64,000 bases of DNA, taken from Sphingobium aromaticiconvertens (GTDB lineage Bacteria > Pseudomonadota > Alphaproteobacteria > Sphingomonadales > Sphingomonadaceae). Below the pieces are notes generated by a model. That model did not search any database. It saw nothing but the letters and a program-made list of their open reading frames with translations, and was not told the DNA's origin. Shown in pieces: positions 43,833 to 52,403 of the stretch. The stretch covers positions 4,459,501-4,523,500 of the forward strand of contig NZ_JBANRJ010000001.1 in assembly GCF_037154075.1 (NCBI RefSeq), in the 5' to 3' direction. Made by a program: the position numbers and the translations under genes. Position 1 is the stretch's first letter; each line of letters begins with the position of its first letter.

Positions 43833-43967
43833 ATGAGCGAGAGCAAAGACGAACGGCAGGCGCGATTAGCGCAGGCGCTGCGCGACAATCTACGGCGGCG
43901 CAAGGCGCAGGCGCGGGCTGGCGATGCACCGCCCCCGCCCGAGGATAAACCGGGCGGCGGGGCGTAG
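43833..43967 (+). CDS. Small basic hypothetical protein (44 residues)
   Basis: Very short gene: it starts MSESKDERQARLAQALRDNL, continues with RRRKAQARA, and ends PPPPEDKPGGGA. The highly charged helix followed by a proline/glycine tail is typical of small conserved proteobacterial proteins. It ends eight bases before the convergent aminopeptidase stop. A longer frame from 43731 is possible but unlikely. No function is known to me. Confidence 0.6.
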   Translation: MSESKDERQARLAQALRDNLRRRKAQARAGDAPPPPEDKPGGGA

Positions 43968-43975
43968 CTGACAGA

Positions 43976-45757
43976 TCAGATCGGGGCGCAGGCCTGTTTG
44001 AGCCAGTCGAGGGCCGCGCCGTTCAGTTGCGGGCCGACAATCTCCAGCACCTTGGCGTGATAGAGGTTGAGCCACATACGTTCTTCGCCAGTCAGCAGGT
44101 CAGCGACCACCAGCGCGCGGTCGATAGGCGCATAGGTCAGCGTTTCAAAGCCCAGCATCGGCTGTTCGGCACCGGGCACGGCACGCTCCTCCACCAGCAC
44201 CAGATTTTCGATGCGGATGCCATATTCGCCGGCCTTGTAATAGCCCGGCTCGTTGGAGAGGAACATACCGGCCGCCAGCGGTTCGTCGCCGCCGCCAAAA
44301 GTCGCGATCCGCTGTGGCCCTTCATGCACCGACAGGAAGCTGCCGACGCCGTGACCGGTGCCATGGGCATAGTCCAGCCCCTCGGCCCAAAGGAATTGCC
44401 GCGCGAGGATGTCGAGCTGGCCGCCGCGCGTCCCCTTTGGAAACACCGCGCGGGCGAGCGCGATATGGCCCTTCAGCACCAGCGTGAAGCGGCGGCGCAT
44501 TTCCTCGGTCGGCGTGCCGATGGCGAGGGTGCGGGTGACGTCGGTGGTGCCGTCCCGATATTGGCCGCCCGAATCGACCAGATAGAGCGAGCCGCTCTCA
44601 ACCGGGCGGTTGGTCTTTTCCTCGACCCGATAATGGACGACCGCACCGTTGGGACCAGCGCCGCTGATCGTGTCGAAGGACAAATCCTGCAATGCGCCCG
44701 TATCCTTCCGGAAGGCTTCCAGACGGTCGGAGGCGCTCAGTTCATCGACCCCGCCCTTGGGCGCCTCGGTCGATACCCAATGGAGGAAGCGGGAGAGCGC
44801 CGCGCCGTCGCGGGCTTGCGCGGCCTTGTGCCCGGCGATTTCGGTTTCGTTCTTGATCGCCTTGGGCAGCACCGCCGGATCGCGCAGCGACAGGATGGTC
44901 GCCCCGCCTTTATCGAGTTGATCGAAGATCGCGGCGACGGCGCGTTCCGGATCGGCGACCACGGTTTTGCCGCTCAGGTCGGCGAGCGCAGCGGCGAAAT
45001 CGGCGCGGTCGTGAACGCGGACCGCATTGCCCAGATGCTTGATGACGGTTTCGTCGATCTTTTCGGGGCTGACATAGAGGTCGGCGGTCGCGTCAGCATG
45101 GACGATCGCATAGGCCAGCGCGACCGGCGTGCGCTCCACATCCTTGCCGCGAATATTGAAGGTCCAGGCGATCGAATCGAGCGCGGAGAGGATCGCCGCG
45201 TCAGCCTTCTTGGCGACCAGCCAGTCGGCCATATCCTGCCGCTTTTCCGCGACATTCTTGCCTGCATAATGATCGTCGTGGACGACCAGCTTCGCGTCGC
45301 TGGGTGCGGGCCGGTCGGGCCAGACGCGGTCGATGGGGTTGGTGTCGACGGCGATCAGCGCCGCCCCCTTCTCCGCCAGCGCAGCCGTCGCCTGATTGAC
45401 CCAGGCGCGGGTGTGGAGCCAGGGATCGTAGCCGATGCGCCCGCCTGTCGGCGCATGGTCGCCCAGCCAAGCCGCGACCGAGGTCTTGGCCACGCTTTCA
45501 TAGGTCCAATGGGCGCCGTCCACCTGCTCGCGCACTTGCAGCGTATAGCGGCCGTCGGTGAAGATCGCGGCTTCCTGCGGCAGCACCACGGCGCTGCCCG
45601 CAGATCCCTGAAAACCCGTGAGCCAGGCGAGGCGCTGGGCATAGGCGCCGACATATTCGCTCATATGCTCATCGGTCAGGGGGACGACGAAACCATCGAG
45701 CCGATCGCGCACCAACTGTTCGCGCAGGGCCTTCAGGCGGTCTTCATAGGTGGACAT
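43976..45757 (-). CDS. Aminopeptidase P family (M24) protease
   Basis: A 593-residue metallopeptidase: two creatinase-like N-terminal domains, then the pita-bread catalytic domain. The five metal ligands can be seen: Asp in YLVDSGGQY, Asp in GTTDVTRT, His in GTGHGVG, Glu in SNEPGYY and Glu in IRIENLVLV. It cleaves X-Pro bonds at peptide N-termini; the long form resembles XPNPEP1-like enzymes. ATG at 45757 chosen over a longer frame because family homology begins with STYEDRLKALR. Divergent from another proline-related peptidase, with a 121-base gap. Confidence 0.9.
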   Translation of the reverse strand: MSTYEDRLKALREQLVRDRLDGFVVPLTDEHMSEYVGAYAQRLAWLTGFQGSAGSAVVLPQEAAIFTDGRYTLQVREQVDGAHWTYESVAKTSVAAWLGDHAPTGGRIGYDPWLHTRAWVNQATAALAEKGAALIAVDTNPIDRVWPDRPAPSDAKLVVHDDHYAGKNVAEKRQDMADWLVAKKADAAILSALDSIAWTFNIRGKDVERTPVALAYAIVHADATADLYVSPEKIDETVIKHLGNAVRVHDRADFAAALADLSGKTVVADPERAVAAIFDQLDKGGATILSLRDPAVLPKAIKNETEIAGHKAAQARDGAALSRFLHWVSTEAPKGGVDELSASDRLEAFRKDTGALQDLSFDTISGAGPNGAVVHYRVEEKTNRPVESGSLYLVDSGGQYRDGTTDVTRTLAIGTPTEEMRRRFTLVLKGHIALARAVFPKGTRGGQLDILARQFLWAEGLDYAHGTGHGVGSFLSVHEGPQRIATFGGGDEPLAAGMFLSNEPGYYKAGEYGIRIENLVLVEERAVPGAEQPMLGFETLTYAPIDRALVVADLLTGEERMWLNLYHAKVLEIVGPQLNGAALDWLKQACAPI

Positions 45758-45878
45758 GCATGCTTCCTTGTTGCACGGCCCTCTTGGCATAGGCCGATCG
45801 ACCGCCAACATAGGCGGGAGCAGCGGCGGATGCCAGCACCGCCGATCGACCGCCTTTTCTTTGCAAGATGGATAGTGA

Positions 45879-47951
45879 ATGACCAACGCCTCGACGCCGC
45901 CCCCCGGCCCTCCTTCAGCCGCCAAGCGCCCGCACAGCTTTGAGCGCCACGGTATCAAGGTGGAGGATCAATGGGCCTGGCTGCGCGATCCGGGCTATCC
46001 TGATGTGAAGGACAAGGATGTCCTGTCCTATCTAAAGGCCGAAAATGCCTGGTTTGAGGGAGCGATGAAGCCCCACAAGCCGCTGACCGACAGGCTGTTC
46101 GCCGAGATGAAGGGGCGGATCAAGGAGGATGACAGTTCCGTCCCGCAAAAGGATGGCGACTTTCTGTATTGGCGCGCATTCGAAACCGGCGCGCAATATC
46201 GCAAATGGTATCGCAAGCCCGTGGCCGGAGGCGAGGATCAACTGATCCTGGACGAAACCGCGCTGGCGGAAGGGCATGACTATTTCCGGCTGGGCGCGAT
46301 GTCAGTGAGTCCGGATGGCCGCTACCTCGCCTATGCGATCGACGATGACGGGTCGGAACGGTTCGAGGCGCGGATAAAGGATCTGTTCTCGGGCGAACTG
46401 CTGCCCGAAGTCATTCCCGGCACTCTATCGACGCTGGTGTGGACCAGCGACAATAAGGGGCTGCTCTATGGGTTGGCCAATGACAATTGGCGGACGGACA
46501 ATGCGCGGCTGCATTGGCTGGGCACGCCGGTGGAGAGCGATGTCGAGCTGTTCCATGAGGCGGATGAGGGGTTCCGTGTCTCGATCGGCCTTACCTCTTC
46601 GGAAAAGTGGATCGTGCTGGCGACCGGCGACCATGTGACGACCGAGGCGTGGCTGGTGCCCGCCGACAATCCGACCGCAAAGCCGATGCTGGTGGCGGCG
46701 CGGCAGCCGGGGCGCGAATATGATGTCGATGAGCATGAGGGCACGCTCTATATCCGCACCAACGACACCCATCCCAATTTCCGGCTGGTGACGGCGGCGA
46801 TGGACGCGCCCGGCGATTGGACCGAAGTGATTGCGCCCGATCCGCATTTCTACCTGACCGACTTCACCCTGTTCAAACGCTTCTACGTCACCGAAGGGCG
46901 GCAGGACGGGTTGGACCAGATCGAACTGCGCGATTATGCGACCCACGGGGTCAAGCGCCTGTCCTTCCCCGAGGCCAGCTATTCCGCGTCACTGGACGAC
47001 AATCCCGAATATGACGTGACCAAGCTGCGCATCGGTTATGAATCGATGGTCACGCCCGACACGATCTACGACTATCATCTCGACAGCGGCGAGAAGGCGT
47101 TGCTGAAGGTTCAGGAAATCCCGTCGGGCTATGACGCCAGCCGCTATGCGACCGAACGGCTGGAGATAGCCGCGCGCGACGGCACCATGGTCCCGGTGTC
47201 GATCGTCTATGCCAGGGATTTCCCGCGTGACGGCAGCGCGCCGCTGCACCTTTATGGCTATGGCGCCTATGGCATGGCGATGGAGCCGGGCTTCTCGACC
47301 GTGCGGCTTTCGCTGCTCGACCGGGGCTTTGCCTTTGCGCTGGCGCATATTCGCGGTGGCGACGATCTGGGCCAGCAATGGTATCTGGACGGGAAGCTGG
47401 AGAAGCGGACCAACACATTCAACGATTTCGTCGATGTGGCGAAGGGGCTGATCGAACTTGGCTATAGCAGCGCCGGGCGGATCACCATTTCGGGCGGATC
47501 GGCGGGTGGCGAGCTGATGGGCGCGGTGATGAACAGCGATCCCGACCTGTGGGGCGCAGTGGTGGCGCATGTGCCGTTCGTCGATGTGCTGAACACGATG
47601 TTGGACGAGACGCTGCCGCTGACGCCGGGCGAATGGCCCGAATGGGGCAACCCGATCGAGGACAAGGCGGCGTTCGAGACGATCCTGGCCTATGACCCCT
47701 ATAATGGGGTGAAGTCGCAGGCTTATCCACCGCTGATGGTGACAGCGGGTCTCAATGACCCGCGCGTTACCTATTGGGAGCCGGCCAAATGGGTGGCGAA
47801 ACTGCGCGCGACCAAGACCGACGACAATATCCTGCTGCTCAAGACCAATATGGGCGCGGGACATGGCGGCAAGTCGGGCCGGTTCGAAAGCCTGGAGGAG
47901 ACGGCGGAGGAATTCGCCTTCATCCTGTGGCAAATGGGTATCGAAGGATAA
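45879..47951 (+). CDS. Prolyl oligopeptidase family serine peptidase (oligopeptidase B-like)
   Basis: A 690-residue enzyme: seven-bladed propeller (about 70-410) then an alpha/beta hydrolase domain. The nucleophile is in SGGSAGGELMG, the acid in TAGLNDPRV and the histidine in GAGHGGKSGR. The VEDQWAWLRD start and LYGYGAYGMAMEPGFS with HIRGGDDLGQQWYLDGKLEKRTNTFNDF match oligopeptidase B, which cuts after basic residues in small peptides. Cytoplasmic (no signal). The thioesterase gene follows after four bases. Confidence 0.9.
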   Translation: MTNASTPPPGPPSAAKRPHSFERHGIKVEDQWAWLRDPGYPDVKDKDVLSYLKAENAWFEGAMKPHKPLTDRLFAEMKGRIKEDDSSVPQKDGDFLYWRAFETGAQYRKWYRKPVAGGEDQLILDETALAEGHDYFRLGAMSVSPDGRYLAYAIDDDGSERFEARIKDLFSGELLPEVIPGTLSTLVWTSDNKGLLYGLANDNWRTDNARLHWLGTPVESDVELFHEADEGFRVSIGLTSSEKWIVLATGDHVTTEAWLVPADNPTAKPMLVAARQPGREYDVDEHEGTLYIRTNDTHPNFRLVTAAMDAPGDWTEVIAPDPHFYLTDFTLFKRFYVTEGRQDGLDQIELRDYATHGVKRLSFPEASYSASLDDNPEYDVTKLRIGYESMVTPDTIYDYHLDSGEKALLKVQEIPSGYDASRYATERLEIAARDGTMVPVSIVYARDFPRDGSAPLHLYGYGAYGMAMEPGFSTVRLSLLDRGFAFALAHIRGGDDLGQQWYLDGKLEKRTNTFNDFVDVAKGLIELGYSSAGRITISGGSAGGELMGAVMNSDPDLWGAVVAHVPFVDVLNTMLDETLPLTPGEWPEWGNPIEDKAAFETILAYDPYNGVKSQAYPPLMVTAGLNDPRVTYWEPAKWVAKLRATKTDDNILLLKTNMGAGHGGKSGRFESLEETAEEFAFILWQMGIEG

Positions 47952-47955
47952 GGCA

Positions 47956-48351
47956 ATGGCATCCAGCTACACTTGCTCCATCACCGCAACACCTGAGCAT
48001 ATCGACGTGCTGGGCCATGTGAACAATGCGGTGTGGGTGCAGTGGATGGAGCAGGTGGCGACCGAGCATTGGACGCGGGACGCCGATCCTGCCCATGTCG
48101 ACGCCTATGTTTGGGTCGTGACCAGGCACGAAATCGACTATCGCGGCAATGTGACGGAAGGCCAGACGGTGGAGGCGCGCACCTGGATCGGCGCACCGCC
48201 GCGCGGGGCGCGGTTCGACCGATTGATGGAATTTACCGGGCCGGACGGCAAGGTGAAGGTGGCGGCGAAATCGACCTGGGCGATCGTGGAGAAGGCGTCA
48301 GGCCGCATCATGCGTGTGCCGCCAGAGGTCGCCGCGCCGTTCGTGCCCTGA
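47956..48351 (+). CDS. Acyl-CoA thioesterase (hotdog fold, 4HBT-like)
   Basis: A 131-residue hotdog protein. The diagnostic HIDVLGHVNNAVWVQWMEQV (Asp and His at the active site) and YRGNVTEGQTVEARTWIG are clear. It would hydrolyse acyl-CoA thioesters; chain specificity cannot be told. It starts four bases after the peptidase stop and is probably co-transcribed. A terminator-like perfect palindrome follows at 48375. Confidence 0.85.
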   Translation: MASSYTCSITATPEHIDVLGHVNNAVWVQWMEQVATEHWTRDADPAHVDAYVWVVTRHEIDYRGNVTEGQTVEARTWIGAPPRGARFDRLMEFTGPDGKVKVAAKSTWAIVEKASGRIMRVPPEVAAPFVP

Positions 48352-48374
48352 TCGACGGTCAATAACGAAATGGA

Positions 48375-48394
48375 CTAGGGTCGATCGACCCTAG
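48375..48394. terminator. Twenty-base perfect palindrome, probable bidirectional terminator
   Basis: CTAGGGTCGATCGACCCTAG folds into an eight-base stem with a GATC loop between the convergent thioesterase and bamE genes. The bamE stop codon lies in its right arm. On the minus strand it is followed by TCCATTTCGTTATT, moderately T-rich. Confidence 0.5.
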
Positions 48395-48903
48395 CTGCCG
48401 TTCGGTCCCGGACCCGTGTTGCCGCCGCCCTGGCCGCCCATGCCGCCAGCGCCGACCGCGCCGATATTGCCGAAGATTTCGTCGAACAGACTGCGGTTGC
48501 GGCCCAGCGTCGGGGTCTTGTCACCCATGGGCGAGATTTTCGCGACCTGCTCCAGCCCCATGCGATCGACCGTCGTGACATTGCCCGCCGCGTCAAAGCG
48601 GATGTGCAGCACCGTCTGGTCGACCGGGCGGGGGTTGGCGAAGGCCAGCTGGCGCATGTCGCGGGACACATAATACCAGTCCTGCTCCCCGAATTGCGAA
48701 GCGAAGCTGGGGCGGCCCAGCGTGCCTTCCACCGACGCGCGGTTGTCGATACCCGGTTGCACCGAATCGACCAGCAGCTTGTCGACCTGATAGCCCTGAT
48801 GCGAGCGGACGCGGGTGCAGCCCGATGCGCCCAGCACCGCCGCGCAAAGGCCGACCGCGAGCATGATACGCCCGCTGCGGGTGTGACGGCTGAACTGGGG
48901 CAT
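48391..48903 (-). CDS. bamE: Outer membrane assembly lipoprotein BamE (SmpA/OmlA family)
   Basis: A 170-residue lipoprotein: signal LAVGLCAAVLGASGC with lipidated Cys, then the SmpA/OmlA domain (QGYQVDKLLVDSVQPGIDNRASVEGTLGRPSFASQFGEQDWYYVSRD). It belongs to the beta-barrel assembly complex. The C-terminal 30 residues are glycine-rich (GAVGAGGMGGQGGGNTG), longer than in E. coli. Divergent from the bc1-chaperone gene, a common alphaproteobacterial arrangement. Confidence 0.88.
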   Translation of the reverse strand: MPQFSRHTRSGRIMLAVGLCAAVLGASGCTRVRSHQGYQVDKLLVDSVQPGIDNRASVEGTLGRPSFASQFGEQDWYYVSRDMRQLAFANPRPVDQTVLHIRFDAAGNVTTVDRMGLEQVAKISPMGDKTPTLGRNRSLFDEIFGNIGAVGAGGMGGQGGGNTGPGPNGS

Positions 48904-49092
48904 GAAATTCTCCTGGCGGGACGCGTGGGAACGCGCGCCCAAAAAACTGGCAATCCTGCCGCAGCCATTGCATTGGGCGGCGCTCCAATCAATATGGAAT
49001 CGCGCAGACCACTACAAGGCCAGCGCGCTTAACCGCATAAGAGGCGCTGCCCGCCGTGCCTTTTGCCCAAGACGATAGAATGCCGCTTGCCC

Positions 49093-49620
49093 ATGTCCAG
49101 CCCCGCCCCTTCCTTCCTGTCCCGCCTGTTTGGTCGCACCGATTCCAGGGAAAAGATGCGCCCGCTCTATAACGCCATCATCGTCGAGGGACGCGCCGAA
49201 CACTGGTATGCGCTTGGTCAGGTGCCCGACACGCTGGACGGCCGGTTCGACATGATCGTCGCCACGCTGGCACAAGTCCTGCTGCGGCTGGAGCGCGATG
49301 GCACGGCGCAGGAAAGCGTCTGGCTGACCGAATTGTTCGTGGACGACATGGACGGTCAGTTGCGCGAGGAAGGCGTGGGTGACGTCGTGGTCGGCAAGCA
49401 TGTCGGCCGGATGATGAGCGCATTGGGCGGCCGGATCGCCGCCTATCGCGACGCGCTGAACGGTGATGCGCCGCTGAACGAAGCACTGGTTCGGAACTTG
49501 TATCGCGGACAGGCGCCCGATCCCGCCGCACTGGCGCATGCGGAGGCGGAGATACGTTCAGGCTGGGCGCGGCGACTCGCCGTGCCGCTGGACAGGATGC
49601 TGACGGGAGACATCGGATGA
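49093..49620 (+). CDS. Ubiquinol-cytochrome c chaperone family protein (CBP3-like)
   Basis: A 175-residue protein of the CBP3/ubiquinol-cytochrome c chaperone family, needed for cytochrome b assembly. Family blocks: ARPLYN-type start (MRPLYNAIIVEGRAEHWY), DTLDGRFDMIVATLAQVLLRLER, LTELFVDDMDGQLREEGVGDVVVGKHVGRMMSALGGR. ATG at 49093 preferred over TTG 49063. Its last bases overlap the yceD ATG (ATGA), so they are coupled. Confidence 0.87.
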   Translation: MSSPAPSFLSRLFGRTDSREKMRPLYNAIIVEGRAEHWYALGQVPDTLDGRFDMIVATLAQVLLRLERDGTAQESVWLTELFVDDMDGQLREEGVGDVVVGKHVGRMMSALGGRIAAYRDALNGDAPLNEALVRNLYRGQAPDPAALAHAEAEIRSGWARRLAVPLDRMLTGDIG

Positions 49621-50165
49621 CCACGCAATCTGCTTCAGCTTTGCCTGCCCCTGAATTTTCGCGCCCCGTGCGTCTCGACCAATTGGGACGCCATGCCGAC
49701 AGCGTCATGATCAGCGCCAGCCCAGAGGAACGTGCGGCGCTGATACCTCGCTTCGGACTGCTGGCGCTCGACCGGCTGGAAGCAGACTATGCGCTGAGCG
49801 TCGAGGGCGACGCGGTGATGGCGCGCGGCCGCGTGCGCGCGGCCCTGGCCCAGCCCTGCGTGGCCACCGCAACGGCGGTACCCGAGACGATCGACGCGCC
49901 TTTCGTCCTGCGCTTCGTGCGCGAGGGCGAAAGCGTGCCGGAGGGTGAGGAACTGGAACTCGACGCGGAGGATTGCGACACGATCGGCTTTACCGGCGAC
50001 GCGATCGACATGGGCGAAGCGGTGGCCGAGACGATGGCGCTGGCGATGGAACCCTATCCCCGCGCGGCGGACGCCGACGCCGTGCTGCGCGCAGCGGGTG
50101 TGATGAGCGAGGAACAGGCCAGCCCCTTCGCGGCGCTGCTGGCGCTCAAGACGAAGAAGGACTGA
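49617..50165 (+). CDS. yceD: YceD family protein (DUF177)
   Basis: A 182-residue protein of the YceD family, linked to 23S rRNA accumulation. It keeps the conserved acidic block ELELDAEDCDTIGFTGDAIDMGEAVAETMALAMEPYPRAADAD, typical of this family's C-terminal half, though the usual CxRC cysteines are few. In many bacteria yceD is followed by rpmF; here a hypothetical membrane protein comes next and no rpmF is seen. Coupled to the chaperone gene. Confidence 0.85.
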   Translation: MTTQSASALPAPEFSRPVRLDQLGRHADSVMISASPEERAALIPRFGLLALDRLEADYALSVEGDAVMARGRVRAALAQPCVATATAVPETIDAPFVLRFVREGESVPEGEELELDAEDCDTIGFTGDAIDMGEAVAETMALAMEPYPRAADADAVLRAAGVMSEEQASPFAALLALKTKKD

Positions 50166-50230
50166 AGGCGGAGGGGCGCTTTGCCCGCAGGCACTTTGCA
50201 TAAGCGCCAGCTTCCCCTATATTAACGACC

Positions 50231-50686
50231 ATGGCGATCTTTCCCCGTCCCGTTTCTCCCAAAAGCGCCGCTGGCGACCTGTGGAGCTATTTCCGCGAGA
50301 ATCGGCCGCATAAATGGCCGATTCTGGGCCTGTCGGCCGCGATCACCTGGGTCATCATCTGGGGGTTCATCGTTGACGGCAACACCAACACGATGCCGAC
50401 CCGCAACAAGATCATATACGTCAAAAGCTGGGACGCGAACCGCACGGACGCAGCCGTCATTCTTCAGCAGAAGATGGACATTGCGAAGGGCGAAGCGATA
50501 TTGAAGACCCAGCAGCGCGAAATGCAGGGCCTGGCCGACGCATTCGGCATTGATTGGCGCACGGACGCTGAGCGCAACAAATTGCGACGCGACAAAGCCC
50601 TGAAAGACATCAACGCCCAGCTCGACGCGCGACTCGCCAAGGCGGAAGCGACCGAAGGTAGCGTTGCGCCGGCCCAGCAGCCCTGA
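50231..50686 (+). CDS. Single-pass membrane protein of unknown function
   Basis: A 151-residue protein with one hydrophobic span (ILGLSAAITWVIIWGFIV, about 31-48) after a short cytoplasmic start, then a hydrophilic, helix-rich, charged C-terminus. No family recognised. Its end overlaps the ribD start by 23 bases if TTG at 50664 is used, so it may be the first gene of the riboflavin set. Function unknown. Confidence 0.7.
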   Translation: MAIFPRPVSPKSAAGDLWSYFRENRPHKWPILGLSAAITWVIIWGFIVDGNTNTMPTRNKIIYVKSWDANRTDAAVILQQKMDIAKGEAILKTQQREMQGLADAFGIDWRTDAERNKLRRDKALKDINAQLDARLAKAEATEGSVAPAQQP

Positions 50687-51686
50687 TCTTTCGGCCCCAC
50701 GCTTGACCGGAACACTCGACGACCACCGTTACATGGCTGCGGCCATCGCCCTGTCGCGGCGCGGACGGGGGCTTTCCACGCCCAATCCCAATGTCGGCTG
50801 CCTGATCGTGCGCGAGAATCGCGTCGTCGGACGCGGCTGGACCCAGAAGGGCGGGCGCCCCCATGCCGAGGCGCAGGCGCTGGAGCAGGCGATGGACCGG
50901 GCGCGCGGGGCCACGGCCTATGTGACGCTGGAGCCATGTTTTCATCTGTCGCCGCGCGGGCCGCGCTGTGCCGACCTGATGGTCCGGGCGGGCGTTGAGC
51001 GCGTAGTGATCGCCCTGCAAGACCCTGACCCCCGCACCGACGGACAGGGCGCAGGCCATCTGAAGGCGCAGGGCATCACCGTCGAGATGGGGCTGATGGC
51101 CAAAGAGGCCGCCGCCGCCATGGCGGGATTCGTGCTGCGCCAAACGCAGGGGCGACCGCATGTAACATTGAAGCTGGGCCTCTCGCTGGATGGGCGGATC
51201 GCCCTGCCCGATGGGTCGAGCCGCTGGATTACTGGCGCGGAGGCGCGTGCGCATGCCCATGTCGAACGCGCGATGCATGACGCAATTCTGGTGGGCGGTG
51301 GCACATTGCGCGCCGATGCGCCGACGCTCGACGTGCGGGTCCGGGGTCTTGAGGATCGCTCGCCCCGTCGGCTGGTGCTGACGCGGGGAACAGTGCCGCA
51401 AGGGTGGAACGCGATTACCGCACCAGAACAGATATCCGCGCTGGAACGGGTCGATCATCTGCTGGTCGAGGGTGGCGCGGAAACGGCCGCCGCCTTCCTG
51501 CGCACGGGACTGGTCGATCGGTTGCTGCTGTATCGCGCGCCGATCCTGATTGGCGACGGACTGCCGGGGATTGGCGACATTGGCCTCACTGACCTCAGCA
51601 CGGCGCATGGGCGTTGGCGGCTGACCGACACCCGGATGCTGGGCATCGACCGGCTGGAGGTTTACGAGGCCGTTCGCAGCGCCTAA
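50664..51686 (+). CDS. ribD: Riboflavin biosynthesis protein RibD (deaminase/reductase)
   Basis: A 340-residue bifunctional enzyme. The deaminase half has HAEAQAL and PCFHLSPRGPRC (zinc ligands); the reductase half has VTLKLGLSLDGRIALPDGSSRWITG and VEGGAETAAAFL. It converts diaminohydroxyphosphoribosylaminopyrimidine to the ribitylamino product in two steps. Start: TTG at 50664 with GAAGG upstream is likely; TTG 50703 and ATG 50733 are possible. Next is ribE after 32 bases. Confidence 0.92.
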   Translation: MRRPSSPDLSAPRLTGTLDDHRYMAAAIALSRRGRGLSTPNPNVGCLIVRENRVVGRGWTQKGGRPHAEAQALEQAMDRARGATAYVTLEPCFHLSPRGPRCADLMVRAGVERVVIALQDPDPRTDGQGAGHLKAQGITVEMGLMAKEAAAAMAGFVLRQTQGRPHVTLKLGLSLDGRIALPDGSSRWITGAEARAHAHVERAMHDAILVGGGTLRADAPTLDVRVRGLEDRSPRRLVLTRGTVPQGWNAITAPEQISALERVDHLLVEGGAETAAAFLRTGLVDRLLLYRAPILIGDGLPGIGDIGLTDLSTAHGRWRLTDTRMLGIDRLEVYEAVRSA

Positions 51687-51718
51687 GCGCACCTCAGCTT
51701 CATCAGGACGATCGACCC

Positions 51719-52339
51719 ATGTTCACCGGCATCATCACCGACATCGGCGCCATCAATCAGGCAGAGCAACGCGGCGACCTGCGGCTGGCCATCGGTTGCA
51801 GCTATGCCATGGATTCGGTCGCGATCGGCGCGTCGATCGCCTGTTCGGGCGCATGCCTGACGGTCGTGGAGAAGGGCGACGACTGGTTCGCGGTCGACCT
51901 GTCGGCCGAAACGGTCGCGCGCACCGCGCCGGGGCTGTGGACCATGGGCGGACGCCTCAACCTTGAGCGCGCGCTCAAGGTCGGCGACGAACTGGGCGGG
52001 CATATCGTCACCGGCCATGTCGATGGCATCGGCACTTTGGTCTCCGCGACTCCGGTCGGCGATTCGATCACATTGGTGATCGCCGCCGCCGCCGCCCTCG
52101 CCCCTGCGCTCGCGGCCAAAGGGTCGATCACGGTTGATGGCATCTCCCTGACCGTCAACAGCATCGAGGATCAGGCCGATGGCAGCTGCCATTTCGCGCT
52201 GAATATCATCCCTCACACCGCCGCCGCGACGACGCTGGACCGGCTGGATGCGGGCCGTGCCTTCAACCTCGAAATCGACGTACTGGCCCGTTATCTCGAC
52301 CGAATGCAGAGCCTTCAACGTCAGCAATGTGAATTTTGA
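51719..52339 (+). CDS. ribE: Riboflavin synthase alpha chain
   Basis: A 206-residue enzyme joining two lumazines to give riboflavin. It begins with the invariant MFTGI and has the duplicated lumazine-binding halves (SIACSGACLTVVEKGDDWFAVDLSAET and SITVDGISLTVNSIEDQADGSCHFALNIIPHT), with GGHIVTGHVDGIG between. Slightly long and complete. It ends just before the operator palindrome of the next gene. Confidence 0.93.
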   Translation: MFTGIITDIGAINQAEQRGDLRLAIGCSYAMDSVAIGASIACSGACLTVVEKGDDWFAVDLSAETVARTAPGLWTMGGRLNLERALKVGDELGGHIVTGHVDGIGTLVSATPVGDSITLVIAAAAALAPALAAKGSITVDGISLTVNSIEDQADGSCHFALNIIPHTAAATTLDRLDAGRAFNLEIDVLARYLDRMQSLQRQQCEF

Positions 52340-52346
52340 CTTGAAT

Positions 52347-52368
52347 ATATCACACTGTGGTGTGATAT
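52347..52368. promoter_or_regulatory. Perfect 9+9 palindrome upstream of the HTH-ribBX gene
   Basis: ATATCACAC, four bases TGTG, then GTGTGATAT: perfect nine-base arms. It lies seven bases after the ribE stop and 36 bases before the ribBX ATG. A probable operator; the HTH domain fused to the downstream enzyme is the obvious candidate reader. A TTGACT (52336-52341) may be a -35, without a clean -10. Confidence 0.6.
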
Positions 52369-52403
52369 TGGTGGCCTACTGAATTGTTCAGAAGGCGCAC
52401 ATC

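Noticed and set aside
44027..45943. A 638-codon open frame antisense to the aminopeptidase P gene
   Set aside because: No recognisable motif; the opposite strand has all metal ligands of the M24 family.
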